This document shows positions 14,654-23,900 of a stretch of DNA of 38,825 nt, piece after piece. The position numbers and the translations under genes are program-made. The notes beneath the pieces were generated by a model, which made no database searches, was not told the DNA's origin, and worked only from the letters and a program-made list of their open reading frames with translations. Origin of the DNA: Gomphosphaeria aponina SAG 52.96 = DSM 107014 (GTDB lineage Bacteria; Cyanobacteriota; Cyanobacteriia; Cyanobacteriales; Gomphosphaeriaceae). Location of the stretch: positions 1 through 38,825 of the forward strand of contig JADQBC010000020.1 of the NCBI GenBank assembly GCA_016903655.1. The letters are read 5' to 3'. Positions within the stretch are counted from its first letter, which is position 1, and every line of letters begins with the position of its first letter.

Positions 14654-15388
14654 ATGCTAGAAACAATTTCTTATCAACTTTATCAACTAGAGCAATTTGC
14701 TAATAATTTGGTTGCTACTCAATTAACTCATTTAAGCTGGGTGAGTATTGGCATCATATTTATTGCTGGGTTGTTCACCAGCCTCACTCCTTGTATGCTT
14801 TCTATGTTGCCTATAACAATTGGTTATATTGGCGGTTATGAAAACAAGGGTAGGGTACAAGCTGCTACCCAGTCAACTTGGTTTTCTTTAGGTTTAGCTA
14901 CTACTTTAGCTGCTTTAGGCATTTTAGCTGCATCGGTGGGGCGAGTTTATGGACAAATTGGTGTTGGTTTACCAATTTTAGTGAGTCTTATTGCCATTAT
15001 TATGGGACTTAATTTGTTAGAAATTTTGCCCCTTAGTTTTCCCAATTTTAGCGCTAGTGATTGGATTGCCGAAGAATTACCTGATGGGGTACGTTCCTAT
15101 TTGTTGGGTTTAACTTTTGGTTTAGTTGCTTCTCCCTGTAGTACTCCAGTCTTGGCAACTTTATTAGCTTGGGTAGCAACTACTCAAGATTTAGTTTTGG
15201 GTGCTGTTTTACTCCTTGCTTATACAGCAGGTTATGTTGCTCCGTTAATTTTAGCTGGCACTTTTACTGCTTCTATTAAAAAATTGTTAGAATTACGTCG
15301 GTGGTCAGGTTGGATTAATCCTGTAAGTGGTGCTTTACTTTTGGGGTTTGGGGTATTTTCTCTCTTATCCAGAATTACCCTTTTTTAA
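14654..15388 (+). CDS. ccdA: cytochrome c biogenesis / thiol-disulfide transporter CcdA
   Basis: A 244-residue membrane protein of the CcdA/DsbD-beta family that carries reducing equivalents across the thylakoid or plasma membrane for cytochrome c maturation. About six hydrophobic segments are visible. The two redox cysteines sit in the paired motifs SLTPCMLSMLPI and ASPCSTPVLAT, the usual pseudo-symmetric arrangement. Length is typical. In many cyanobacteria the partner gene ccs1 (ResB) lies nearby; it is not in this window, where a repeat-filled 815 bp gap follows instead. Confidence 0.9.
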   Translation: MLETISYQLYQLEQFANNLVATQLTHLSWVSIGIIFIAGLFTSLTPCMLSMLPITIGYIGGYENKGRVQAATQSTWFSLGLATTLAALGILAASVGRVYGQIGVGLPILVSLIAIIMGLNLLEILPLSFPNFSASDWIAEELPDGVRSYLLGLTFGLVASPCSTPVLATLLAWVATTQDLVLGAVLLLAYTAGYVAPLILAGTFTASIKKLLELRRWSGWINPVSGALLLGFGVFSLLSRITLF

Positions 15389-15588
15389 TTGTTATAAGCA
15401 ACAAGTAGAGGGCGTGAGGCGCTAAACATATAGATTTTCAATCTCAGTAACGAAGCTGTAACGCACATAATTTTTAACAGCAATAATGTTCCCAACTTGA
15501 TATTAGACCAATGATCGAAATTACGAAAAGCTGCCATCACTCTGCACCAGCAAATGATCTCGGATCTCCTTCGCGCTTTGCGGACTAA

Positions 15589-15972
15589 TAGACCTCTTGC
15601 GAAAGTAGTGTTAAACCCCCCCTACCCCCCCTTGGCAAGGGGGGGAGAAATGCTTGGAATGTAGTGCTCCCTCCCCTTACTAAGGGCAGGGCTGTTTCAT
15701 TTAAAAATTTAAGGCTTTTTAAAACCCTTAAAATCTAACGGTTTCAGGCTTAGATTTCTAACAATTTGGGTAAAATTAACAAACATCGTTATTATTGCTT
15801 TTATACTTTTTAAAAGCTACATAAGCTCAAGCATTGATTTCTAAAAATTGGTTATTTAAGTATTTAATTTAAAATATGCTGATTAAAATAGATAATCTAT
15901 TTAACTGCAAACGTAAAATGAAACAGCCCTGGGGGGGGAGGGGGGGTTAACAGCACTTTTGCAAGAGGTCTA
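15589..15972. mobile_element. nested non-coding palindromic elements (MITE-like)
   Basis: The outer arms TAGACCTCTTGCGAAAGTAG (15589 on) and the inverse of GCACTTTTGCAAGAGGTCTA (ending 15972) are about 30 bp near-perfect inverses followed by C/G runs. Inside lies a second element, 15688-15930 (243 bp), with exact 15 bp ends AGGGCTGTTTCATTT/AAATGAAACAGCCCT. Neither has a gene. The architecture looks like one MITE inserted into another repeat. This accounts for most of the gap 15389-16203. Confidence 0.75.
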
Positions 15973-16035
15973 ATGTATTTTTATTAGATCTAAAAAGTGT
16001 TTTTTGTTACAATTTATTCATGCTTCGGGGCACAA

Positions 16036-16059
16036 GACAAGGGGCTTAAGCCCCTTGTC
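16036..16059. repeat. perfect 24 bp palindrome
   Basis: GACAAGGGGCTT is followed directly by its exact inverse, with no loop. It is flanked by two diverged copies of TTCATGC(T)TC(T)GGGGCACAAGACAA (16018 and 16107). Probably a dispersed palindromic repeat; no T-run follows that would make it a terminator. Confidence 0.7.
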
Positions 16060-16203
16060 CGTTTTATGTAGCGCTTAATTTGTAGCAAGAATTGAAATGA
16101 CAATCTGTTCATGCTCTGGGGCACAAGACAATAATTTGGCACAAGTACTTCGATAATATTTTACACATAGAGAATTTTGTGAATTAAGGGCGATCGCCTT
16201 TCC

Positions 16204-19200
16204 CTACTGCTTGAAATAAATGTAGCTTTCTGAAGGATGACCTCGGGGTTGAAAACTCCAGACGGACTGACGGGATTCAGTCATACTGCTACAGTAGGGA
16301 GCAAGATGCTTTTGGGTAAAGCGGAGCATGGGTTGATTATCCGCTGCTACTGCATATTTATAGTAAGGGATGTTGCTATTTATTTGCAGTTTCAGGGCTG
16401 CTGCTATTAAAGCAATACCTCGCCCCATTTTTTGGAAAGGCGGCTCTACATACATAGTAGAATAACGGATGGTTTGCTGGTCAACTCTGTGAGTAAGACA
16501 CCAACCTATCACTTTGCCATCGTAACGCAACCCCAAACTGTTGAGGGGTTCTAAACGAGAGTCTTGGGTTAGGGGTGAGAGAGATGGGGGATAGTTGAGT
16601 TGCTTTAACTCTTCTAACTCTGTGGGGGTTATTTCTACCCAGGGGAAAATAGTAAATTTCTCTGGGAGGGGATACTGATCCAACCAAGGAGCTTGGGCGA
16701 TTTTTTCTGTGGTAGTTTTAGCCAGCAAGAAGGTAGTTTTTGGTTTTTCCCAACCCAGTCGGCGCAATATTGGCTCTAGGGCAGTGGTAGTAATGTCTGT
16801 GACTTTATAAGCTATTTTGATTTCTGTTGCTAGGCTTTTTTGTAAATGCTGCAGTAAGTTGATGCCTATGCCTTGGTTACGGTATTCTGGTTTGACAAAG
16901 AAGGAAAGCACTTCGGTTATTTGTTTATTTTGGTTGTCATAAGTTTCTGCCAAAACCAAACCTATTGTTTCATTTTCTTTGAGGGCGAGAATACCCAGTA
17001 AGTTACCCCGTTGGGTTTTAGCCCGCCAGTGTTTGTGAATACTGGGGTAAGTGAGGGCATTAAATTGGAGGGTTTTGGCCCAGGTAAGGTTGTTGATTTG
17101 CTGGTAAGTTATTTGATTGGTTTTTTTTTGCTGTTGCTGCCACATTTGCTCATACCCAGTTTCTAAGTTAGCCACAAACTGGGGTAAGTCAAATAAGGGT
17201 AAGTTGGGGCGCAACTTAGGTAGGGTTTCGGGGTGGTTGCCAAAATTTATGGCTTTTTCTCGGTATTCTGCCCCAGTCTGACACACCATTTCTTCCAACC
17301 CCGCAGCATGACAAATACTTGCTCCCATGCTCGAAGCGTAGGTTTTTCCCTGTAAAGTTAGCACTGGTAAACCCATTGCTAAAGCTCCTACTGCGGTTGC
17401 TCCCGCATTATAGTTGAAAGTATCTAGCAATAAGTCGGCGAGTTGGTAGCGGGCTAAATATTCGGGGTGGGGGAGTTTGCTTGCAAAAATTAGGCGGGTT
17501 TTTATATTTGCGTCTGGGTTGGGGCGGGTTTTGATATTCAGGTTATGGTTTGTGTCATGGTTTGTTGCTAAACCCGCCCCTACAGTTTCCCGTTGCAAAT
17601 TTTCCTGGGTAATAAGAGAGTCATCTGCATATAACCACAAAACGGAATTGGGCACAGCTTGCAATATCTCCATCCACACTTGGAATACTTGAGGGGAGAT
17701 TTTAGCTGGGCGGTTAAAACTGCAAAAAACAAAAGCATTTTCTGGTAAGTTAAATTCCGCCCTGGTGATGGGTTTTTGGGAAACTTCCATTGAAGAGCCT
17801 ACAAAAGCGTGGGGCAGATAAATTACTTGCTCTGTATAATATTGAGTTAATTCTGGGGGAATTAGGGTTTTATCTGCCAAAATATACTGGATAAACTTTG
17901 CGCCCATTGTGCCAGGAAAACCTAAATAACTACACTGAATAGGAGCGGGTTGAAGGGCAAAAATTTCTGGGCGACAGTAGGTGGTATATCCTGCTAAGTC
18001 GATTAAAATATCTATCTCATCTTGGTTAATTTTTGCCGCTGCATCTACAGAAGACATTAAAGAGATATCGGTATATTGGTCACAATTTGCCTTAATGGTT
18101 GCTGTTAATTCATCTTCGGTGGTTAAATTATAACAGTAAACCTCAAATTTTTGGCGGTTATGGTGTTGGAAAATATCCTTAATTAAAACTCCCACTGCAT
18201 GGTTGCGAAAGTCGGGGGAAACATAACCCAGGCGGAGTTTATTTTTATTGCCCTTTTTTGCCATCGGGGTTGTTTTTCCTTGCATACCCGCCATTTTCTC
18301 TTCAACTCTGGCTGCATAATGGCTGGCAACTGCTTTATGTAAAGCTGGCTCAATATTAAAATAATTCAGAGTTAAAGGGAGAAGCTGATCTGAGTTATTT
18401 TCCCTGAGATGTTTTTCTGTGCGGGAAATTAACTCTCTTTCTAACTCATTATGGTTTTCCCAGTGACACATTTGCCGCAGTAAGTCACAGAAATGATAAA
18501 AAGTAGTTGTATTGTTGGGATTGATTTTTATAACCTGTTGGTAGAGTTTGGCTGCCCCCAGAAAATCTCCCTCTTCAGTTAGAATAATGCCTAAATTTCC
18601 CAAAGCAAAATCATTATCTGGTTGGGCTTGTAAAACTCGCTGATAACATTGTTTTGCTAGTTGACTCGCCCCCCGCATTTGCCAAGCTGCCCCTAAATTA
18701 AGACAAGCTGGGATATAATTAGGTTGGAGTTTCATGGCAGTTTGATAAGCTTTAATTGCCTCCTCAATTCTTTCTTGCCCTTTCAGTAAATTTCCCAACT
18801 CCAAATAAACTTCTGGATTGTTTGGTTGGAGTTGGAGCGCTTTTTGATAACATTGCCCTGCTTGGGGAAATTGTTTCTGACTTATAAATAGTCTGCCTAA
18901 GTTAAGATAGGGGAGGGGAAAGTTAGGTTTAAGTTGAATGGCAGTTTCATAAGCTTGAATTGCTCCTTGAATATCTCCCATTTGTTGGAAAACTGCCCCC
19001 AAGTTAGTATAAGCTGGAGCACTTTCTGGCTTAATTTGAATTATCTTTTCAAAACAAGTTTTGGCTTTTTGATATTGTTTCTCTGCGGTGTAGAGTTTCC
19101 CCAACTCGTTATAAGCGGGAATATTATCAGGTGCTGCGGCTATGATTTTTTCATATTCAGCAATAACCTGGTTGGGGTGGGTTTTGATATTAAGGTTATC

Positions 19201-20430
19201 CTCATTTGCGTCTGGGTTGGGGTGGGTTTTGATATTAAGATTATTATTTGTTTCAGAGACTGGGTTGGGGTGGGTTTTGATATTAAGGTTATTATTTGTT
19301 TCAGAGATTGTCTCTAAACCCGCCCCTACAGTAGCCTGTACATTGGCATCATCTTTTTTTACCACAGGTAGGGTTAAATTCCCAGGAAAATTAACCAGTC
19401 TTTGAATTTCATCGGTTTTAAAACCTAATGCCATTGGCTGTTTTACGCCTGGTAACACCACCACGTCGAATAATTCTGTTACCACGCCTTCAAATTCTAA
19501 CCAGTGGGCTACTTGCCCGTTATTCAAGTCGATTACCATCACGCCACATTTGGCCGTTGCGTCTTTTTTTGCCAAAGTTTCATCTAAAGCTAACCCATTA
19601 AAACTCCTATCCCTGGGTTTTGACATTCCTACAATGGCGAAGTTTTGCCAAAAAGCTAACCCTCTGACAAAACCTGGGCAAAAAGTCACTGGTTGAAACT
19701 TATCTGATTCTATATACCCCAATTCTCCACTGCCAGAGTTTAATACCCAAAGTTTTCCTTGGTAATATCTGGGGGAATGGGGCATAGATAACCCAGTGGT
19801 GATAATTTCCTTACTTTCTATCTCTATTACTACGCCGCCATTCTGCCTTCTTCCTCGCCAAGCTGCTGCCACATCTGAGCGACTACAAGCGGTTACATAC
19901 TTAGGTTTTCCTCCTACCTGCGCCAACCCATTGAGATGACATCTATCTTCTGGAGTCAGCCCAGAAATAAAGCTAGGTTGCCAAATTGGCTCAAAACTAA
20001 ACCCTGGTTTTAGTTTAGCTAAACAGGAGTATTTTGTGTTAACAAAGATTAAATCCCCATTATTGTCTAAAACTAAATCATGGGTGTTTAAATCTGCTGT
20101 TGTATAACCAATAGTTGGCACATAAAGCGCATCATAGGATTTTTGATGTAATTGCCCTGAAGTTAACATATTATCAAAGCGCCAAATTTGATAACGGGTA
20201 GCCAGGTAGAGGCTATTTTCTTGCTGATATAACCCCATTGCTCTGTCAAAAAAGCGCTCAAAACCAGAGAGAGTGCCATCTGGTTTTTTGCCTATGAAAA
20301 ATATGCGATTAGTTTGATAAGTAGAGAGGGCGATACTCAGATTATGCTCTTCTAGCCAGGAGAGCCAATATTCCGAGCAAATTAATTCTACTGGTGGTTG
20401 AGTCGTCATTTTTTTATTATTTTTTATCAA
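16204..20430 (-). CDS. TIGR03032 + TPR + GT41 (O-GlcNAc transferase-like) + two GNAT domains
   Basis: A 1408-residue fusion. Residues about 8-355 are a TIGR03032/DUF4915 domain (VELICSEYWLSWLEEHNLSI, HLNGLAQVGGKPKYVTACS). About 425-640 hold six or more TPR units. About 700-1120 match the SPINDLY/OGT catalytic region (LRLGYVSPDFRNHAVG, DILIDLAGYT, YLGFPGTMGA, FCSFNRPAKISP, FNYNAGATAVGALAMGLPVLTLQG), a UDP-sugar-dependent protein glycosyltransferase family. About 1125-1265 and 1280-1395 are GNAT-like acetyltransferase domains (FFVKPEYRNQGIGINLL; MYVEPPFQKMGRGIALIAA). Two palindromic repeats are translated in frame: residues 366-421 and 949-980, the second inside the catalytic region just before LIFASKLPHPEYL. 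A role in protein or glycan modification is likely; the substrate is unknown. No frameshift is seen. Confidence 0.85.
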   Translation of the reverse strand: MIKNNKKMTTQPPVELICSEYWLSWLEEHNLSIALSTYQTNRIFFIGKKPDGTLSGFERFFDRAMGLYQQENSLYLATRYQIWRFDNMLTSGQLHQKSYDALYVPTIGYTTADLNTHDLVLDNNGDLIFVNTKYSCLAKLKPGFSFEPIWQPSFISGLTPEDRCHLNGLAQVGGKPKYVTACSRSDVAAAWRGRRQNGGVVIEIESKEIITTGLSMPHSPRYYQGKLWVLNSGSGELGYIESDKFQPVTFCPGFVRGLAFWQNFAIVGMSKPRDRSFNGLALDETLAKKDATAKCGVMVIDLNNGQVAHWLEFEGVVTELFDVVVLPGVKQPMALGFKTDEIQRLVNFPGNLTLPVVKKDDANVQATVGAGLETISETNNNLNIKTHPNPVSETNNNLNIKTHPNPDANEDNLNIKTHPNQVIAEYEKIIAAAPDNIPAYNELGKLYTAEKQYQKAKTCFEKIIQIKPESAPAYTNLGAVFQQMGDIQGAIQAYETAIQLKPNFPLPYLNLGRLFISQKQFPQAGQCYQKALQLQPNNPEVYLELGNLLKGQERIEEAIKAYQTAMKLQPNYIPACLNLGAAWQMRGASQLAKQCYQRVLQAQPDNDFALGNLGIILTEEGDFLGAAKLYQQVIKINPNNTTTFYHFCDLLRQMCHWENHNELERELISRTEKHLRENNSDQLLPLTLNYFNIEPALHKAVASHYAARVEEKMAGMQGKTTPMAKKGNKNKLRLGYVSPDFRNHAVGVLIKDIFQHHNRQKFEVYCYNLTTEDELTATIKANCDQYTDISLMSSVDAAAKINQDEIDILIDLAGYTTYCRPEIFALQPAPIQCSYLGFPGTMGAKFIQYILADKTLIPPELTQYYTEQVIYLPHAFVGSSMEVSQKPITRAEFNLPENAFVFCSFNRPAKISPQVFQVWMEILQAVPNSVLWLYADDSLITQENLQRETVGAGLATNHDTNHNLNIKTRPNPDANIKTRLIFASKLPHPEYLARYQLADLLLDTFNYNAGATAVGALAMGLPVLTLQGKTYASSMGASICHAAGLEEMVCQTGAEYREKAINFGNHPETLPKLRPNLPLFDLPQFVANLETGYEQMWQQQQKKTNQITYQQINNLTWAKTLQFNALTYPSIHKHWRAKTQRGNLLGILALKENETIGLVLAETYDNQNKQITEVLSFFVKPEYRNQGIGINLLQHLQKSLATEIKIAYKVTDITTTALEPILRRLGWEKPKTTFLLAKTTTEKIAQAPWLDQYPLPEKFTIFPWVEITPTELEELKQLNYPPSLSPLTQDSRLEPLNSLGLRYDGKVIGWCLTHRVDQQTIRYSTMYVEPPFQKMGRGIALIAAALKLQINSNIPYYKYAVAADNQPMLRFTQKHLAPYCSSMTESRQSVWSFQPRGHPSESYIYFKQ
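17492..17586. repeat. in-frame GGGCGGGTTTTGAT palindromic repeat within GT41 domain
   Basis: Bounded by AGGCGGGTTTTTAT/GGGCGGGTTTTGAT on one side and CTAAACCCGCCCCTACAGT on the other. On the gene strand it encodes VGAGLATNHDTNHNLNIKTR PNP-type residues, replacing the loop before LIFASKLP in the catalytic domain. The arms match copies at 2861, 4978 and 19171. Confidence 0.85.
19171..19332. repeat. in-frame triplicated palindromic repeat between TIGR03032 and TPR domains
   Basis: Units beginning GTTGGGGTGGGTTTTGATAT start at 19171, 19216 and 19264 (spacings 45 and 48, both multiples of three) and close with TCTAAACCCGCCCCTACAGT. The encoded protein repeats NLNIKTHPNP three times after VGAGLETISETNN. 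The reading frame of the host gene is kept. Confidence 0.9.
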
Positions 20431-20489
20431 AAAAAAGGCAGACTGTTAACAAGTAACTTACTTATGCTCTTTTCCTGGTAATTTCTCCA

Positions 20490-20598
20490 GCATTGCTGAA
20501 TATTGTCTCGCCCCCTAAATCCCCCAATTCTGGGGGATTTAGATTGAAAATTCTTTTCCCCCCCAAATTGGGGGGCTAGGGGGGCAATTCAGCAACGC
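20490..20598. repeat. palindromic repeat with GC(G/A)TTGCTGAAT ends
   Basis: The ends GCATTGCTGAAT and ATTCAGCAACGC are inverses with one mismatch. Inside, CTAAATCCCCC/GGGGGATTTAG form a perfect 11 bp hairpin (20515-20542), and a second C-run/G-run hairpin follows. Non-coding; part of the 550 bp gap 20431-20980. Confidence 0.7.
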
Positions 20599-20766
20599 CA
20601 TTTCTTCATTATAAATTCCTTTTGCTAAATATGTCAACCTATTTTTTATGTTGAATAACACCAGATTCTTCCTGACAAACAACCCAAATCAAGTTACTCA
20701 AGAATTTACGTGTTTATATTGATTTTTGCTCTGCCTTGTTTCCGAGTTTACCCCAGGTATCTTTTT

Positions 20767-20887
20767 TTTGCGATTATCATTCTCACCGGTGCTCTAGAAG
20801 GAGTAAAAAAAGCTTAAAACTCTTACCCTGTATAATGCTCAAAAAAGTTGCAAGGAGTCTCACTTAAATGAGAATGATAATCGCAAA
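20767..20887. promoter_or_regulatory. paired Fur-box-like inverted repeats
   Basis: TTTGCGATTATCATTCTCA (20767-20785) and its exact inverse (20869-20887) lie 83 bases apart. Each contains GAGAATGATAATC, which matches the first 13 positions of the classical 19-base Fur consensus at 12. A TATAAT at 20831-20836 lies between them. This could be iron-regulated promoter architecture or the ends of a small palindromic element. Confidence 0.4.
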
Positions 20888-20957
20888 CAAAATAGAGGTT
20901 TGTAACGTATTAAAGGCGATCGCCTATTTGCTAATATCAGCCCGAAAAAAGGCGTAA
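20868..20957 (+). CDS. possible 29-residue peptide in the Fur-box unit
   Basis: ATG at 20868 follows AAGGAG by ten bases and opens a frame MRMIIANKIEVCNVLKAIAYL... to TAA at 20955. The frame begins inside the right-hand Fur-like box and ends inside the terminator at 20947. It contains a HIP1 octamer. I recognise no family. It could equally be a non-coding transcript from the TATAAT at 20831 to the terminator, about 130 bases. Confidence 0.2.
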   Translation: MRMIIANKIEVCNVLKAIAYLLISARKKA

Positions 20958-20972
20958 ACCCTTACGCCTTTT
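20947..20972. terminator. bidirectional Rho-independent terminator
   Basis: The 11 bp stem AAAAGGCGTAA/TTACGCCTTTT with a 4-base loop has A-runs on one side and T-runs on the other, so it can work on both strands. It ends the FG-GAP gene (minus) nine bases beyond its stop and could end the small plus-strand unit at 20836. Confidence 0.85.
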
Positions 20973-20980
20973 CAACAAAA

Positions 20981-23900
20981 TCAAATGGGTGTAGTCCACA
21001 ACTCTATTCCATTTGTACCATTATTGGCTGTGAAATAAAGCTCTCCCAACATATCAGTTAGGTTGGCGGGTTGAGAACCCCTGCCTCCTACAAGGATATC
21101 TTGAACTAACACAGTTCCTCCTGAAGTTCCATCACTTGTCCATAACTCTTTCCCATTAATACTATTATTAGCTGTGAAATAGAGAGTTCCATTGACATTT
21201 GTTAAGTTATAAGGATTGGAACTACCGCCATTTAAAAGAATGTCTTTGACTAACACAGTTCCTGCTGCTGTTCCATCACTTTTCCACAACTCAACTCCGT
21301 TAATTCCATCATTAGCTGTGAAATAGAGAGTTCCATTGACATTTGTTAAGTTTGATGGGTCAGAACTACCGCCATTTAAAAGAATATCTTTGACTAACAC
21401 AGTTCCTGCTGCTGTTCCATTACTTTTCCACAACTCAACTCCGTTAGTCCCGTTATCAGCTGTGAAATAGAGAGTTCCATTGACATTTGTTAGATTAGAT
21501 GGGTCAGAACTACCGTCATTTAAAAGAATATCTTTGACTAAGACAGTTCCTGTTGCGGTGCCATTACTTTTCCACAACTCAACTCCTTTAGTCCCGTTAT
21601 CAGCTGTAAAAAAGAGAATATTGTTGACATTTGTTAGGTTTGATGGGTCAGAACTACCGTCATTTAAAACAATATCTTTAAGCAATACAGTTCCTGTTGC
21701 TGCTCCATTACTTTTCCATAACTCAACTCCGTTAGTCCCGTTATCAGCTGTAAAAAAGAGAATATTGTTGACATTTGTTAGGTTTGAGGGATTGGAACTA
21801 CCGCCATTTACAAAAATATCTTTGAGTAAAACAGTTCCTTCTGCTGTTCCATTACTCGAAAACAACTCTATCCCATTAGTACCATTATTAGCTGTAAAAA
21901 AGAGAGTTCCGTTGACATTTGTTAGGTTAGATGGAGTGGAACTACCGCTTCCTGAACGAATATCTTTGAGTAAAACAAATTCCCCAATATCATTGACATT
22001 AATGGTAAATACTTGTTGAAATGTTCCTCCGTTTCCATCGTTGGTTTGTACCCGAATGGAGTAGGAAGACTTGGTTTCAAAGTCGAAGACATTTTTTGTT
22101 TTTAGTTGGTTTCCGACTATCTCAAAAGCAGTATTATCTGTACTTCCTGTCCCTGCAACTAACTGGTAACTGTGAGTCTGTCCTGCATCTGGGTCAGTTG
22201 TCGTTATGTTTCCTACCACTGTGCCTGAAGGTTGGTTTTCACCTACTTTGTTGGAGTCCAGGTTAATAGCTGTGGGAGGTTGGTTTTCAGAAACATCATT
22301 TACTGTTATTGCTGCTGTTGTGGTTTCTACACTAAATGCTGTCTCTCCTCCATTGCTGGTTGTATTTGCTATTCCTCCTACTACTCCTTTGGTTTTGTCC
22401 CAGAGTCGGAAGGTAATATTAGCTGTACCAAACCAGTCTGGGTTGGGGATAAACCGCATTTTGTTGGTACTGTTTAGGAGTCGGGCGGTAGCTTCTGTTA
22501 CACTACCAAAATTGTTCCAGGTGTTTCCCCCATTTGTGGAGTATTGCCAAGCTCCGTTTGTGTTGTCGGCTGCGGTGACTGCTATTGCTTCTACTGCACC
22601 TTCTGGGTCAATTACTGTGTTGTCGGTGATTATTTCTGCTACAGTATTGCCTGTTGGTGCGGTTTCATCTTCGTTAACAGCAGTCAGGTTATAGATGGGG
22701 GGTTCGCTGGTGTTTTTATAGTAATAAAAACTACCTAAAAATTCCCCACTGAAAACATCTAAATCCCCATCTGCGTCTATGTCTGCCAAAGTAGGAGTGC
22801 TGGCCAAACTTACATCTTGCCCATTTAAGGGGTTAGCTATACCTGCTTGATAGGTAAATTTGGGATTGGTCTGATTCCCTGTATTTTTGAAGTAATAAAA
22901 AATGCCAGAACCTTCCCCACTGAAAGCATCTAAATCCCCATCTCCGTCTAGATCTGCCAAAGTGGGGGCGCTGTTAGAACCTACATCCCAATTTAAGGGG
23001 TTAGCTGTGCCCATTACTTCGGTAAATTGGGGATTGGTCTTATTTCCTGTGTTTTTGAAATACTTAATAGTCCCCGAATATTCCCCACTGAAAACATCTA
23101 AATCCCCATCCGCGTCTATGTCTGCCAAAGTAGGAGTGCTGTAAGAACCCACATCTTGCCCATTTAAGGGGTTAGCTGTGCCTATTACTTCGGTAAATTG
23201 GGGATTGGTCTCATTTCCTGTATTCTTGAAGTAATTAAAAATGCCATTATCTTCCCCACTGAAAGCGTCTAAATCCCCATCCGCGTCTATATCTGCAAAA
23301 GTAGGAGTGCTGCTACCAAAAAAATAATCACCCACATCAAACCCATTTAAGGGGTTAGCTGTGCCTATTACTTCGGTAAATTGGGGATTGGTCTTATTTC
23401 CTGTGTTTTTGAAGTAATTAAAAAAGCCATTATCTTCCCCACTGAAAGCGTCTAAATCCCCATCCGCGTCTATATCTGCAAAAGTAGGAGTGCTGTCACC
23501 AAACACACTATCAGCCACATCAAACCCATTTAAGGGGTTAGGACTGCCATATAGGTGGGTAAATTGGGGGATTTTGCTGAACTTGGGAGCTGTGTTATCA
23601 ATAACGCTTCTAACATAAACAGTTGCTATTGTGGTTTCTACACTAAATGCTGTCTCTCCTCCATTGCTGGTGGTATTTGCTGTTCCTCCTGCAACTCCTG
23701 TGGTTTTATCCCAGAGTCGGAGGGTAATGTTGGCTGTACCATACCAGTTTGCTTTGGGGATAAACCGCACTTTATTGGTACTGTCTAGGAGTCGGGCGGC
23801 AGCTTGAGTTACAGAACCGAAATTGTTCCAGGTACTTCCCCCATCGGTGGAATATTGCCAAGTTCCGTTTTTGTTATCTACTGCGGCGATCGCTACTGCT

